A DNA stretch of 64,000 nt, from contig NZ_CBDEGB010000002.1 in the NCBI RefSeq assembly GCF_965237655.1, positions 1,488,001 through 1,552,000 of the forward strand, written 5' to 3'. Position 1 is the stretch's first letter, and every line of letters begins with the position of its first letter. The notes under the pieces are model-generated. The model was not told the origin of the DNA and did no database searches. It worked only from the letters and a program-made list of their open reading frames with translations. This stretch comes from Poriferisodalis sp965237655. Lineage in GTDB: Bacteria > Actinomycetota > Acidimicrobiia > Acidimicrobiales > Poriferisodalaceae. This document shows positions 1-8,438 of this stretch, in pieces. Made by a program: the position numbers and the translations under genes.

Positions 1-1
1 A

Positions 2-1162
2 CGGCACGGGAGACGGCAATTGGCACGGGCGCGGTCTGTAGCAGCTGCAGCGGGGTTCGCGCCGATTGCCGTTGCCTGCGGTGGGAGCGACGGTTCCACT
101 GACGAACGCACAGGCCCAGATTCCGAAACCGAGTCCACGGCCGCTCCGGCGCCGGCCACCGATGATCCCGCCCAGGATGCGGTTGTAGCGGCGCGTGAAG
201 CGGGCGAGGCCACGGGCCAGGACACCCGCGAGGTCCAGACGGGGCCCGCCCATGGAGGCAGGGCCGAGACCTGTGGTTTCATGTTCTCGATGGCGTGGCT
301 GGAGACATTGCCGAACAACCCGTTCTATGTGTCGCCGTCTTCGCCCTTGACCAACGAGGAGAAGGCAGCGGCCCGCGCAAACGCCACCGGCGACCCCTCC
401 GCACCGGTGGGGCTGGGCCCCTTCAAGTTCGTGAGCTACACGCCGGGCAACGGCAACAGCTTGCTCGCCGAGCGCAACCCCGACTACTGGCGAGGTCCCA
501 ACGGCATCACCGGGGAGGAGCTGCCGTATCTGGACGAGATCGAGTTCGTGGTGGCTGTGGACATCCAGGACCGCTCGAATGGGCTGAAGGCGGGACAGTT
601 CGACATGATCCACACGTCGAATGCGGATGAGGTCTCGAAGTACGAGGGCGACTCGGACTTCGTGACGTTGCAGGCCAACGACTACGGCGAGACCAATTAC
701 AGCCTCATCAACGTGGCCTCCGGCGTGAACCCGGTGCTCGCGTTCCTGCGGGGCACCGACGCGCCGATCCCGATGGACCCGCTGGGGCTCAACGCCACCA
801 ATGATGGGTTCAACGTCGAGTCAAACGAACTCATGGTGTCGATGTGGACGGACGTCTTCGGCGACGAACTGGCCTTCGGACGGTTCCAAGACCCTGAGAT
901 CGACGCTGCATTCCAGGAAATCCGCCACAACCCAGACCCTGCTGCCCGGCAGGCTGCTGCCGAGGAGGTCAACCGGGCGTTCGGGCGCAATGTCTGGAAC
1001 CTGTGGTCGCACTGGACGCTGTGGGGCATCATCGCCAACCCGCGGGTGCAGAACATCACCGACCTGTCAATTCCCGGGAACGTCGAGGGTTCTTTCCCGG
1101 TGATTTCCGGCAAGCACCACTTGACGCAGATCTGGTGCACCGACGGCGACTGTCAGGGTTGA
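2..1162 (+). CDS. ABC transporter substrate-binding lipoprotein, peptide family (SBP_bac_5), 5' partial and internally shortened
   Basis: Periplasmic-type solute receptor for the oligopeptide/dipeptide importer encoded downstream. The frame is open to the window edge, so the true start is probably outside; the first in-window start is a TTG at 20. A lipobox-like AVACGG follows a short hydrophobic stretch, then a Ser/Glu/Ala-rich linker. The family block PVGLGPFKFVSY...RNPDYW is present, as is a family-like C-terminus ending in GDCQG. From the TTG only about 380 residues exist, whereas family members usually have 500-600. The N-terminal lobe that should follow the linker is missing, and the C-terminal half looks spliced from short pieces, all in frame. 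It may be a decayed receptor. Family assignment is firm; whether it functions is doubtful. Confidence 0.8.
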   Translation, partial: RHGRRQLARARSVAAAAGFAPIAVACGGSDGSTDERTGPDSETESTAAPAPATDDPAQDAVVAAREAGEATGQDTREVQTGPAHGGRAETCGFMFSMAWLETLPNNPFYVSPSSPLTNEEKAAARANATGDPSAPVGLGPFKFVSYTPGNGNSLLAERNPDYWRGPNGITGEELPYLDEIEFVVAVDIQDRSNGLKAGQFDMIHTSNADEVSKYEGDSDFVTLQANDYGETNYSLINVASGVNPVLAFLRGTDAPIPMDPLGLNATNDGFNVESNELMVSMWTDVFGDELAFGRFQDPEIDAAFQEIRHNPDPAARQAAAEEVNRAFGRNVWNLWSHWTLWGIIANPRVQNITDLSIPGNVEGSFPVISGKHHLTQIWCTDGDCQG

Positions 1163-1216
1163 GCATGACTCTGAGCGTTGCCTGGGCCAACGGAGTGAGC
1201 CGATGAAGCTGGTCGG

Positions 1217-2356
1217 ATGAAGCAGTTCGTCCGCGACCAACTCGGGCGCATCGTCGGCATCGCATTGATCGCCACGGTTGCGTGGGCGTGGTTCTTCCGG
1301 CCCCCGTTCAGCTGGACGTTCGGTGTGCTTGTGGCAATCGGCACGACCGGCGCGGTGATCGCCGACGGGCGCTACGCACTCCGTCGGATCGCGAGCGTGA
1401 TACCGATCCTGGTCGGGGTCTCATTCGTGGTGTTCGCGCTCATGGCGAGCCTGCCCGGCGATCCGGCGATCAACATCTTGGGGCCCGCCGCGACGCCCGA
1501 CCAGATCGAGATCGTCCGTACCGAGTTGGGCTTGGACGAGCCCTTCTTCAGCCGGTACGGCAACTGGCTCGGCGGTGTGCTGCTCGGCGACTTGGGGAGC
1601 TCGATCGTGCTGCGCGAGGACATCGCTGACGGCATCTCACGATCCATGACACCGACGTTGCAGCTGATGGCCTACTCGGTGGTCATCTCGCTCGCAGTGG
1701 CGCTGCCGCTCGGCGTATGGGCGGGGTACCGACAGGGCTCAGCCTCGGATCGTGCGATCAACAACGTGATGCTGGGATTCCTGGCCACGCCGAATTACGT
1801 GCTCGCGGTATTGCTCGTGCTGTTCTTGGCAATCGGCGGGCTGAGCGTCGCTGGCAATCAGTTCGGATTCCACGCATTGCCCGCCGCGCGCTACGTGCCC
1901 CTGGGCGACAACGTCGTGCTGCACTTCAAGCACTTGCTGCTGCCATCGTTGTCGCTCGCGATGGGGCAGGCCGCGGTGTTCATGCGGTTGCTGCGCTCAG
2001 ACATGATCGGCACGCTGCGTCTGCCGTTCATCGATCTGGCCCGAAGCAAGGGGCTGCCGACCAGGCGGATCTTGTGGCGGCATGCACTGCGGCCGTCGAG
2101 CTTCACCCTGCTGACCGTGGTCGGGCTGACGATGGGCCTGCTGATTGGCGGCGCACTGATCGTCGAGTTCATCTTCACGCTCCCGGGCGTGGGCGCTTAC
2201 ATCTTCCTGGGCGTGACGCAGCGCGACTTCATCGCTGTGCAGGGCGGGGTACTGGTGATCTCGACGCTGTACATCATCGTGCTCACCATGTCCGACTTCC
2301 TCTACTTGGCGCTCGATCCGCGGCTGCGTGGCAGGGAGGTCGGCGCCCGTGCATAA
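1217..2356 (+). CDS. ABC transporter permease, DppB/OppB type, with N-terminal membrane extension
   Basis: Inner-membrane permease of a peptide-type ABC importer. The canonical DppB start (a helix followed by MASLPGDPA) begins only near residue 52. Residues 1-50 form an extra segment with two predicted transmembrane helices (about 12-27 and 33-49). The rest shows the usual binding-protein-dependent transport domain, including an EAA-like loop around LARSKGLPTRRILWRHALRPS and a C-terminal LDPRLRG. Length is 379 residues against roughly 310-340 for typical relatives. It lies 54 bp after the binding protein and overlaps the next permease. The permease call is secure; the extension's role is unknown. 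Confidence 0.9.
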   Translation: MKQFVRDQLGRIVGIALIATVAWAWFFRPPFSWTFGVLVAIGTTGAVIADGRYALRRIASVIPILVGVSFVVFALMASLPGDPAINILGPAATPDQIEIVRTELGLDEPFFSRYGNWLGGVLLGDLGSSIVLREDIADGISRSMTPTLQLMAYSVVISLAVALPLGVWAGYRQGSASDRAINNVMLGFLATPNYVLAVLLVLFLAIGGLSVAGNQFGFHALPAARYVPLGDNVVLHFKHLLLPSLSLAMGQAAVFMRLLRSDMIGTLRLPFIDLARSKGLPTRRILWRHALRPSSFTLLTVVGLTMGLLIGGALIVEFIFTLPGVGAYIFLGVTQRDFIAVQGGVLVISTLYIIVLTMSDFLYLALDPRLRGREVGARA

Positions 2357-3179
2357 ACGGCTCGGATTCTTCTTCTGGCTGGCCGTGGTCTACCTGGTCG
2401 TGCTTGGGCTCGCCGCCATGTTTGCCGATGTCCTGCCCATCAAGGATCCCACCCAGACGTTTGCCGGCACGTCCAAGAACGGTCCCAGCCTGTCGTACTG
2501 GTTTGGCAACGACGGTGTGGGCCGCGACGTGTTCAGCCGGGTGATCTACGGGGCGCAGGTGAGCTTGGTGATCTCGACGGTCGGCACCCTGCTGGCGCTG
2601 GCGATCGGCGGTCTCTTAGGCATGGTCTCGGGGTACTACGGCGGGCGAGTCGACCGCTGGCTGACCGCCACGCTGAATGCGTCCCTCGTGATCCCGCCAC
2701 TGATCCTGTTCCTGGCGTTGATCCTGTTCTTGGACTCCGAGGCCCGGCGCCGCATCTTCATTTTGATCTTCACGTTCGTGCTGCTGGCGATCGCCCCGAT
2801 CGCCCGGGTGGTGCGCGCTGCCACTCTGTCGTGGGCCGGGCAGGACTTCGTGCTCGCAGCCCGAACGCTCGGGGCTCGAGACGGCAGGGTTCTGTTCCGC
2901 GAGGTGCTGCCGAATGTGGCGCCATCGCTCGTCAGCTACTCGCTGATCATCATGGCTGGGCTCATCGTGGTGGAGGGGTCCGCGGCATTTCTGGGCCTGA
3001 GTGTCCCGCCGCCCACGCCGACGTGGGGCGACATGATCAACAAAGGCAGGACGAACCTCGACGTCGCTGCGCACATCAGCTTGATGCCCGCGATCACCAT
3101 GTTCGTGACCGTGCTGGCGCTGAACTTCGTGGGCGACAAGCTGCAGCAGTACCTCGAGCCGCGGGAGTCGGTGCTGTGA
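2349..3179 (+). CDS. ABC transporter permease, DppC/OppC type
   Basis: Second membrane subunit of the peptide-type importer. It begins with a cytoplasmic stub and a first helix, then a periplasmic segment containing FGNDGVGRDVFSRVIYG, which is characteristic of DppC proteins. The EAA loop lies around AARTLGARDGRVLFREVLPN, and the C-terminus is LEPRESVL. I chose the GTG at 2349 because an AGGGAGGT ribosome-binding site sits 9 bp upstream; a GTG at 2328 in the same frame is possible but lacks such spacing. The chosen start overlaps the upstream permease by 8 bp, implying translational coupling. About 276 residues, normal for the family. Confidence 0.92.
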   Translation: MHKRLGFFFWLAVVYLVVLGLAAMFADVLPIKDPTQTFAGTSKNGPSLSYWFGNDGVGRDVFSRVIYGAQVSLVISTVGTLLALAIGGLLGMVSGYYGGRVDRWLTATLNASLVIPPLILFLALILFLDSEARRRIFILIFTFVLLAIAPIARVVRAATLSWAGQDFVLAARTLGARDGRVLFREVLPNVAPSLVSYSLIIMAGLIVVEGSAAFLGLSVPPPTPTWGDMINKGRTNLDVAAHISLMPAITMFVTVLALNFVGDKLQQYLEPRESVL

Positions 3180-3234
3180 CTCACAGCACTCGTCGACACG
3201 GTCTTGTGATGGTTCCCGCTGGGGGAGTTCGGTA

Positions 3235-4950
3235 GTGGCAGGCAGCGGCAACGCCCACTTGCGTTCCGGTGCGATCCTGAGTGCGCGGGATATGTTCGTG
3301 GAGTTCCCAGCAGCGGGCGGCCGCACGGTCCACGCAGTGTCGGGCGTGTCGCTCGACCTGCTCGAAGGCGAGACATTGGGGCTCGTCGGCGAGTCTGGCT
3401 GCGGCAAGAGCACGACGGGACGGGCGATTCTGCAGCTGCCGCGGCCCAATTCGGGTTCAGTGCAGCTCACTGGCCGAGAGCTGACTGCTCTTGACGACGA
3501 AGCGATGCGGCAGGTGCGGCCGCGGCTGCAAATGATCTACCAAGACCCGATCTCCTCGCTGAATCCACGGCGCACGGTGCGCGACATCGTGGCCGAGCCG
3601 TTGTTCATCGCATGGGACAACGCGACGAAGCGAACTGCCATGGCATTGTGGCAGGAGCGCATCGGCGGCCTGCTGCAGAGCCTGTTGCGGCGTGCCGCGA
3701 CACTGCTGCGCATTGTGGGCCTGGCGTTGTGTGTGGCGTTTGTGCTGTGGATCGTGTCCGAGGCCGTCGAGGAGCGGGCCGCGGAGGGATTACTGGGTTG
3801 GACGCAGGTTCCCGCTGCGGTCATCGGCTTCCCGGCACTGGCTGTAGCGCTTCTGATGGCTGCGGTCACTCTCGTGCTGGGCGTGACGTGGGTGATGCTC
3901 GCGCTGATGCTGCCCTTCAGCCTGATGTCCCGCCAATTCGGGGAAGTGTCGGCGGCCGTCGGCCTTGCCGGGGTGTTCGTCACCACAGCTGCCAGCGCCT
4001 TCTTGGCCTGGCGCACGTGGTCGAGCTTCGGAGGCTGGGCGCAGTGGCTCAACTCGGGTGGGCTGAGCCTGTTCACCGCAGTGCTCATCGTGTGGCTGGT
4101 GGCGTCGCTCGCGAAGCCCGAACGGGCAGGCGCCAGCGCCGTGGCTACAACGCTAAGCGCCATGGTGGTACTGCAGGTGTTCTACATCGCAGGTCTCGAC
4201 GACACGGCGAAGCTGGTTGTCTTGGTCGTCTCCGGTGCCGTGGACTGGTTTCTGTTCTGGTGGGTGCTGCGCCGCTACCGGGCCAACCGTCAGGTCCTGT
4301 GGGAGCGCGCCGAACCGCGGGTGCGCGAGGTGCTGACCTATGTCGGGATCAACCCCGAGGATGCCCTGGATCGCCGCCCGTGGGAGTTCTCCGGCGGTCA
4401 GGCGCAGCGGCTCTCCATCGCCCGAGCGCTCGTCAGCGTGCCGCAGGTGATTATCTGCGATGAACCGGTGTCCTCGCTGGACGTCTCGGTGCAGGCTCAG
4501 ATCCTGAACCTGCTCGAGGACCTCAAGAACCTCATGGGTCTGACGCTGGTGTTCATCGCACACGACCTGGCAGTCGTCAAGAACGTGAGCGATCGGGTGG
4601 CCGTGATGTATCTCGGCAAGCTGTGCGAGGTCAGCGAACCCGATGCGATGTTCGAGGCGCCGGCCCACCCGTACACCGAGCTGCTGCTGGCGGCGATCCC
4701 GCATCCCGACCCTGAGGCGGATCTTGGCGCCGGTCGCATCGGTGGGGAGTTGCCGTCGCCGATGGCGCCCCCGTCGGGCTGCCGTTTCCGCACCCGCTGC
4801 CCCCTGGCAACGCAGCGCTGCGCCGCCGAGGAGCCCGAGATGCGAGAGATCGCCCCTGGGCGATTCGTCGCCTGCCACACGCCGCTGTTCGGCGAACACG
4901 CGCCGCCGGTGCGGGTCCAGATGAGCTCGGCTCGCCAGGGGGCATCGTGA
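3235..4950 (+). CDS. ABC transporter ATPase, OppF/DppF type, with a multi-span membrane insertion in the helical subdomain
   Basis: Nucleotide-binding subunit of the peptide importer. All catalytic motifs are present: Walker A GESGCGKST (52-60), Q-loop Gln103, signature FSGGQ (385-389), Walker B VIICDEP (405-411), H-loop His443, and a Cys-containing oligopeptide-transporter C-terminal motif (GCRFRTRCP, about 515-523). In ordinary OppF the Q-loop and signature are about 60-70 residues apart. Here they are about 280 apart, because residues about 130-350 form a hydrophobic insertion with about seven predicted transmembrane segments (roughly 158-176, 192-210, 212-230, 238-258, 277-292, 300-319, 326-346). 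The frame is uninterrupted. GTG start with GGGGGAG upstream; the end overlaps the next ATPase by 4 bp. Total 571 residues against about 330 usual. Confidence 0.88.
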   Translation: MAGSGNAHLRSGAILSARDMFVEFPAAGGRTVHAVSGVSLDLLEGETLGLVGESGCGKSTTGRAILQLPRPNSGSVQLTGRELTALDDEAMRQVRPRLQMIYQDPISSLNPRRTVRDIVAEPLFIAWDNATKRTAMALWQERIGGLLQSLLRRAATLLRIVGLALCVAFVLWIVSEAVEERAAEGLLGWTQVPAAVIGFPALAVALLMAAVTLVLGVTWVMLALMLPFSLMSRQFGEVSAAVGLAGVFVTTAASAFLAWRTWSSFGGWAQWLNSGGLSLFTAVLIVWLVASLAKPERAGASAVATTLSAMVVLQVFYIAGLDDTAKLVVLVVSGAVDWFLFWWVLRRYRANRQVLWERAEPRVREVLTYVGINPEDALDRRPWEFSGGQAQRLSIARALVSVPQVIICDEPVSSLDVSVQAQILNLLEDLKNLMGLTLVFIAHDLAVVKNVSDRVAVMYLGKLCEVSEPDAMFEAPAHPYTELLLAAIPHPDPEADLGAGRIGGELPSPMAPPSGCRFRTRCPLATQRCAAEEPEMREIAPGRFVACHTPLFGEHAPPVRVQMSSARQGAS

Positions 4951-6068
4951 GTGACCATGCGTCGCTGAGTGCGCCAACGCTCCTTGAGGTAGCGGACCTG
5001 CGGACCACCTTTGACACCGTTGCGGGCCCGCTGGTGGCTGTGGACGGCGTCGACTGGTCGCTGCGCGAGGGCGCCCGACTTGGTGTGGTGGGGGAGTCAG
5101 GTTCGGGCAAGTCGGTCATGTCGCGCTCGATAATGCGGCTGCTGCCGAAGTCGAAGGTGATCTCGACAGGGACGGTCACCTTCGACGGGATCGACATGAT
5201 GTCGCTGAGTCGCCGCCAGCTGCTCGACATGTGGGGCCCGCAGCTGGCGATGGTGTTCCAAGATCCGCTGGGCTCGCTGAATCCGGTGATGAAGATCGGC
5301 CGGCAGGTGGGCGAGGGCCTGCGAGTGCATCGCGACTTCTCGGCGCGTGCTGCACGCAGCGCCGCGCTCGAGCTGCTCGATGAGGTGGGCATTCCCGAGC
5401 CCCAGCGCCGGATCGACGAGTACCCGCACCAGCTCTCAGGCGGCATGCGCCAGCGCATCGTGATCGCTATCGCGCTGGCGTGCAGTCCCCGGCTGCTCAT
5501 TGCCGACGAGCCCACGACTGCGCTCGACGTGACGGTGCAGGCGCAGATCCTGGACCTGCTGGAGACCCAGCGGGCTGAGCGTGACATGTCGCTGGTGCTC
5601 ATCACTCACGACTTGGGGATCGTGGCGGGCCGAACCGACGAGGTCGTCGTGATGTATGCGGGCCGGATCGTGGAACGCGCTCCCACCACGACGCTGTTCC
5701 GGAACATGAAGATGCCCTATACCGAAGCGCTGTTCCGGTCGATCCCCAAGGTCACCGACGACAGCCACGCCCGCTTGGAGATCATCGGCGGTCAGCCGCC
5801 CGAGATGACCCGCTTGGGACCGGGCTGCAAATTCGCACCTCGCTGCAAGTACGCGCAGGATCTGTGTGTCGCTGAGGAGCCGGCCTTGATTGCGGTGCCA
5901 ACGGTTCCCGACCCAGACGCCCGCGAACTCGACGACGCTGCGGCCGACAACGGCCACGTGTACCGCTGCTTTTATCCGGTCGGCTCTCCAGAGGCCGCCG
6001 AGGCGCTCGAGCGCAACATCTCTTCAGGCCGCGTCAGCGAGACCGGCGTCGTCATCCAAACCGGCTGA
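4947..6068 (+). CDS. ABC transporter ATPase, OppD/DppD type
   Basis: Partner nucleotide-binding subunit of the peptide importer, 373 residues. Walker A GESGSGKS lies near residue 49, followed by Q-loop FQDPLGSLNP, signature LSGGMRQR, Walker B LLIADEPTTALD, H-loop LITHD, and the C-terminal oligopeptide_HPY-type Cys motif (GPGCKFAPRCKYAQDLC). Unlike the preceding ATPase it has normal motif spacing and no insertion. The GTG start overlaps the upstream stop as GTGA, so the two ATPases should be translated in coupled fashion, as expected for a heterodimer. It is the last gene of the transporter operon; the following gene lies on the opposite strand. Confidence 0.94.
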   Translation: MSDHASLSAPTLLEVADLRTTFDTVAGPLVAVDGVDWSLREGARLGVVGESGSGKSVMSRSIMRLLPKSKVISTGTVTFDGIDMMSLSRRQLLDMWGPQLAMVFQDPLGSLNPVMKIGRQVGEGLRVHRDFSARAARSAALELLDEVGIPEPQRRIDEYPHQLSGGMRQRIVIAIALACSPRLLIADEPTTALDVTVQAQILDLLETQRAERDMSLVLITHDLGIVAGRTDEVVVMYAGRIVERAPTTTLFRNMKMPYTEALFRSIPKVTDDSHARLEIIGGQPPEMTRLGPGCKFAPRCKYAQDLCVAEEPALIAVPTVPDPDARELDDAAADNGHVYRCFYPVGSPEAAEALERNISSGRVSETGVVIQTG

Positions 6069-6091
6069 GCGCACCAGAAGCTGGACCGCTC

Positions 6092-6661
6092 TCACGCGGA
6101 AACCTCGTCGTACCAGTCGTTCGCGTGGTGCAGCAGGTAGTCGCAGATCTTGGCGCACAGGTCGAACGGCTCACACATGTCGTCCTCGCCTTGCAGCAGT
6201 GCTTGGAGCGACAATTCTCTGCGAGCCACGATCATGAGCGTCCGCTTGGTCGGGTCGGTCACCGATGTCAGGGAATCGATTGCGGATACCTCTACGGGCA
6301 GGGCCGTGCCTCCCAGACCCGCCAGATCGGTGGCCAGCACGAGCATGTCCGGGCTGTGATCGAGTGGCGGGAGCGCCCAGGTGAAGAGCAGCGGCAACCA
6401 GAACTCATCCGGCGGAAGATCGTCTTCGGGCATCGCCCACAGGACCTCTTCGAACGACAGGAGCGTGCGCGGGTCGGCCTCCAGTGTGAGGTGCAAATCG
6501 AGCGGACCGCCGCACGCTTCGGCCGGATGCAAGTCCACCTCCCAGGTCTGGCGCAGGCTGTAGGTCTCGATGAATTGCCGCTCGTCGTGAATGTGGAAGC
6601 CGTGCGCGTGCGCATGGTCCTTCAGGCTTGCCACGTAGCCGGTGACGTCGATCGCTGCCAT
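6092..6661 (-). CDS. Hypothetical protein, 189 residues
   Basis: I do not recognise the family. The frame continues upstream to 6949, but I place the start at the ATG at 6661 because a GGGGAG lies about 8 bp before it, and the upstream extension is Arg/Ser-rich with the look of non-coding translation. The protein is acidic and soluble-looking, with no signal peptide or membrane helix. It has a His-rich N-terminal part (HAHAHGFHIHDE) and a C-terminal segment with three Cys and several His (DDMCEPFDLCAKICDYLLHH), which could bind metal but is not a known motif to me. It converges on the peptide transporter operon, with a 23 bp gap between the two stops. Confidence 0.6.
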   Translation of the reverse strand: MAAIDVTGYVASLKDHAHAHGFHIHDERQFIETYSLRQTWEVDLHPAEACGGPLDLHLTLEADPRTLLSFEEVLWAMPEDDLPPDEFWLPLLFTWALPPLDHSPDMLVLATDLAGLGGTALPVEVSAIDSLTSVTDPTKRTLMIVARRELSLQALLQGEDDMCEPFDLCAKICDYLLHHANDWYDEVSA

Positions 6662-6859
6662 CGGGACACTCCCCACGTGGCGCTGGGACAATGCGCGGAG
6701 GCTATAGCCCCGCACGGTCCGGCTCGACAGAGTTGCGCGAACCGATCTGGAGCGGCCACGGCTGACCACTACCCTCCGCTCGATGCCGTCCGGAATTCCA
6801 CTCGCCCGGAGCTGCCAGAACCGTGTCTGCTGGCGGTGTGATGCGTGCAGGGGATCGCA

Positions 6860-7594
6860 ATGACGGCCGCAGGCGACGACTGGCTGGGCCTGCTGCGACG
6901 AACTGCAGACTCGGTTGAGGCGGCGCTCGCCGGATTCGACCGTTGGCAAGACGGCGGCGACCGACCCGATCAGTACGCGCTTGATCAGGTTGCCGACGCT
7001 GCAGCGCTGGACGTGCTCGACGCGGCAGGCGTGGCCGTGCTCAGCGAGGAATCAGGCCTGCACCGTGGAGCCGGCAGCGAGACCGTCATCGTGGATCCTG
7101 TCGATGGCTCCACCAATGCCTCACGGCGCATCCCGCACTACTGCATCAGCCTCTGCGTCGTCGACGGCGAAACGCCGGTGGCAGCTCTCGTACGCCACTT
7201 GGTCTCAGGTGAGGAGTTCACGGCGAGCGCAGGCGGGGGCGCCAACCTCGACGGGCGACCCATCTCGCCGAGCGGCTGCGATCACGGCGCACGCGCAGTG
7301 ATCGGTGTCTCGGGACGCCCCGGCCCCGAACTGCCGGTGTGGCAGGTACGTGTCCTCGGCTCAGCAGCGTTGGACCTTTGTGCCGTGGCCTGCGGGCGTC
7401 TCGATGCGTACATCGATCTCAACTCCAATCACGGTGTGTGGGATTACGCCGCCGGCGTGCTGATCTGTGCCGAGGCGGGGGCATGGACCGGCGAAGCGGA
7501 GGGCAGGGAGCTGTTCCATCTCGAGCACAGCCGACGCCTCGGGCCCGTCGCCGCGAGCACCCCCCAACTGGCGGCCAGGCTCGTCGGCCATTGA
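6860..7594 (+). CDS. Inositol monophosphatase family phosphatase
   Basis: Mg-dependent sugar-phosphate/inositol-phosphate phosphatase (IMPase, FBPase and CysQ superfamily). Metal-binding motifs are visible: SEESG (62-66), DPVDGST (79-85) and WDYAAG (194-199), in the correct order and spacing. I chose the ATG at 6860, preceded by AGGGG about 6 bp upstream, over a GTG at 6845. Length is 244 residues, slightly short of the common 250-270. The substrate cannot be told from sequence; histidinol-phosphate, inositol-phosphate and PAP-type phosphatases share these motifs. It is transcribed divergently from the hypothetical gene and followed by tRNA-Val. Confidence 0.85.
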   Translation: MTAAGDDWLGLLRRTADSVEAALAGFDRWQDGGDRPDQYALDQVADAAALDVLDAAGVAVLSEESGLHRGAGSETVIVDPVDGSTNASRRIPHYCISLCVVDGETPVAALVRHLVSGEEFTASAGGGANLDGRPISPSGCDHGARAVIGVSGRPGPELPVWQVRVLGSAALDLCAVACGRLDAYIDLNSNHGVWDYAAGVLICAEAGAWTGEAEGRELFHLEHSRRLGPVAASTPQLAARLVGH

Positions 7595-7647
7595 TTCGAT
7601 GGCTGCCGCCGTCGAGACCGGCGCTAGCCTGCGAAGCCCGGCGTCGC

Positions 7648-7722
7648 GGGGCGCTTAGCTCAGTTGGCGAGAGCACCTCCCTTACAAGGAGGGGGTCGCA
7701 GGTTCGAGTCCTGCAGCGCCCA
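7648..7722 (+). tRNA. tRNA-Val (anticodon TAC)
   Basis: Cloverleaf read directly. The acceptor stem GGGCGCT pairs with AGCGCCC at the 3' end (discriminator A at 7722). The D arm has TAGCTCAGTTGG. The anticodon stem CCTCC/GGAGG encloses the loop CTTACAA, placing TAC at 7683-7685. The T arm is GCAGG-TTCGAGT-CCTGC. No encoded CCA follows. It sits 53 bp after the IMPase gene and next to a degraded gene on the opposite strand. Confidence 0.97.
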
Positions 7723-7777
7723 CGCTCGACAGGCGCATTGACGGGATCCCGCGGGGCACTGTCTCAATAAATGCTGC

Positions 7778-8203
7778 TCAATAGATGCCGGGAACGATCC
7801 GGTACTTGACCTGTGCCTGATACTCCGCCCATTGAAGAACTGCATCTCCTGGGCACGCCCGAACCACCACGCCAGGAAGCGGTTCTTGACCTCTCCTTCG
7901 GGCTGGCTGAACACAGCGATGATCGTCGTGATGATCGTCAGCACTGTTCCGCCGGCCACGGCGTACAGGGATGACCGGTAGAACCAGTCACGCGGCATGC
8001 CCGTGAGTTCGAACCACCACAGCACTTGAGCCACGACGAACACCAGCAGTCCGTTGAGTCGGTAGTTGCGGGGTTCGCCGGTCTCGCGATGGATGACGTA
8101 GCCGGGAACGTGCCGTCCGGGCATGACCATCTGCAGCACGAAGAACGCTGCGAAGACGATGAGCGGGGTCCCGAACCCCAGAACCGCTTCGGTTGCGGTC
8201 AGT
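7778..8203 (-). pseudogene. Remnant of an ERG4/ERG24 (sterol C14/C24 reductase-like) membrane enzyme
   Basis: On the reverse strand a frame from about 8203 encodes a hydrophobic N-terminal part (FGTPLIVFAAFFVLQM, then HRETGEPRNYRLNG, then two helices), resembling the NADPH-dependent sterol-reductase/DUF1295 group. It runs to RAQEMQFF. A different frame then gives WAEYQAQVKYRIVPGIY followed by a stop, which looks like the family's C-terminus. The middle (probably over 200 residues of a roughly 400-residue protein) is absent and the two ends are joined out of frame. The expected start codon position reads CTG. I conclude a gene that lost its core by internal deletion. The family call rests on motif memory and is moderate. 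Confidence 0.6.
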
Positions 8204-8438
8204 TAGACCAGGTAATCAATACCGTGCCAATCAAACATGACCGATTACCCCCTCCGCCACAGACATGGCTGTCCGCGAGTATTGCCGCGCTCAGCGTGCT
8301 CTGGAGGGACTCGCCGTCTTGCTCGGCGATGTGGGACGCACCACGCTGGGGAGGACCGGCGCTGGACCCTCGCACTACGGTACGTGTCGGCCTACGGGCG
8401 GCGTGTTCGGTCGCCAACACAGGGAGATGAGTCAGCCG

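Noticed and set aside
7723..8430. A tRNA-Sec (selC) near the candidate selenoprotein
   Set aside because: No long-acceptor, long-variable-arm tRNA structure is seen by eye in the flanking sequence.
8265..8438. Upstream extension of the redoxin frame
   Set aside because: Open but Arg/Gly-rich, with no family similarity; the AGGGAG at 8421 supports a start at 8427 or 8439.
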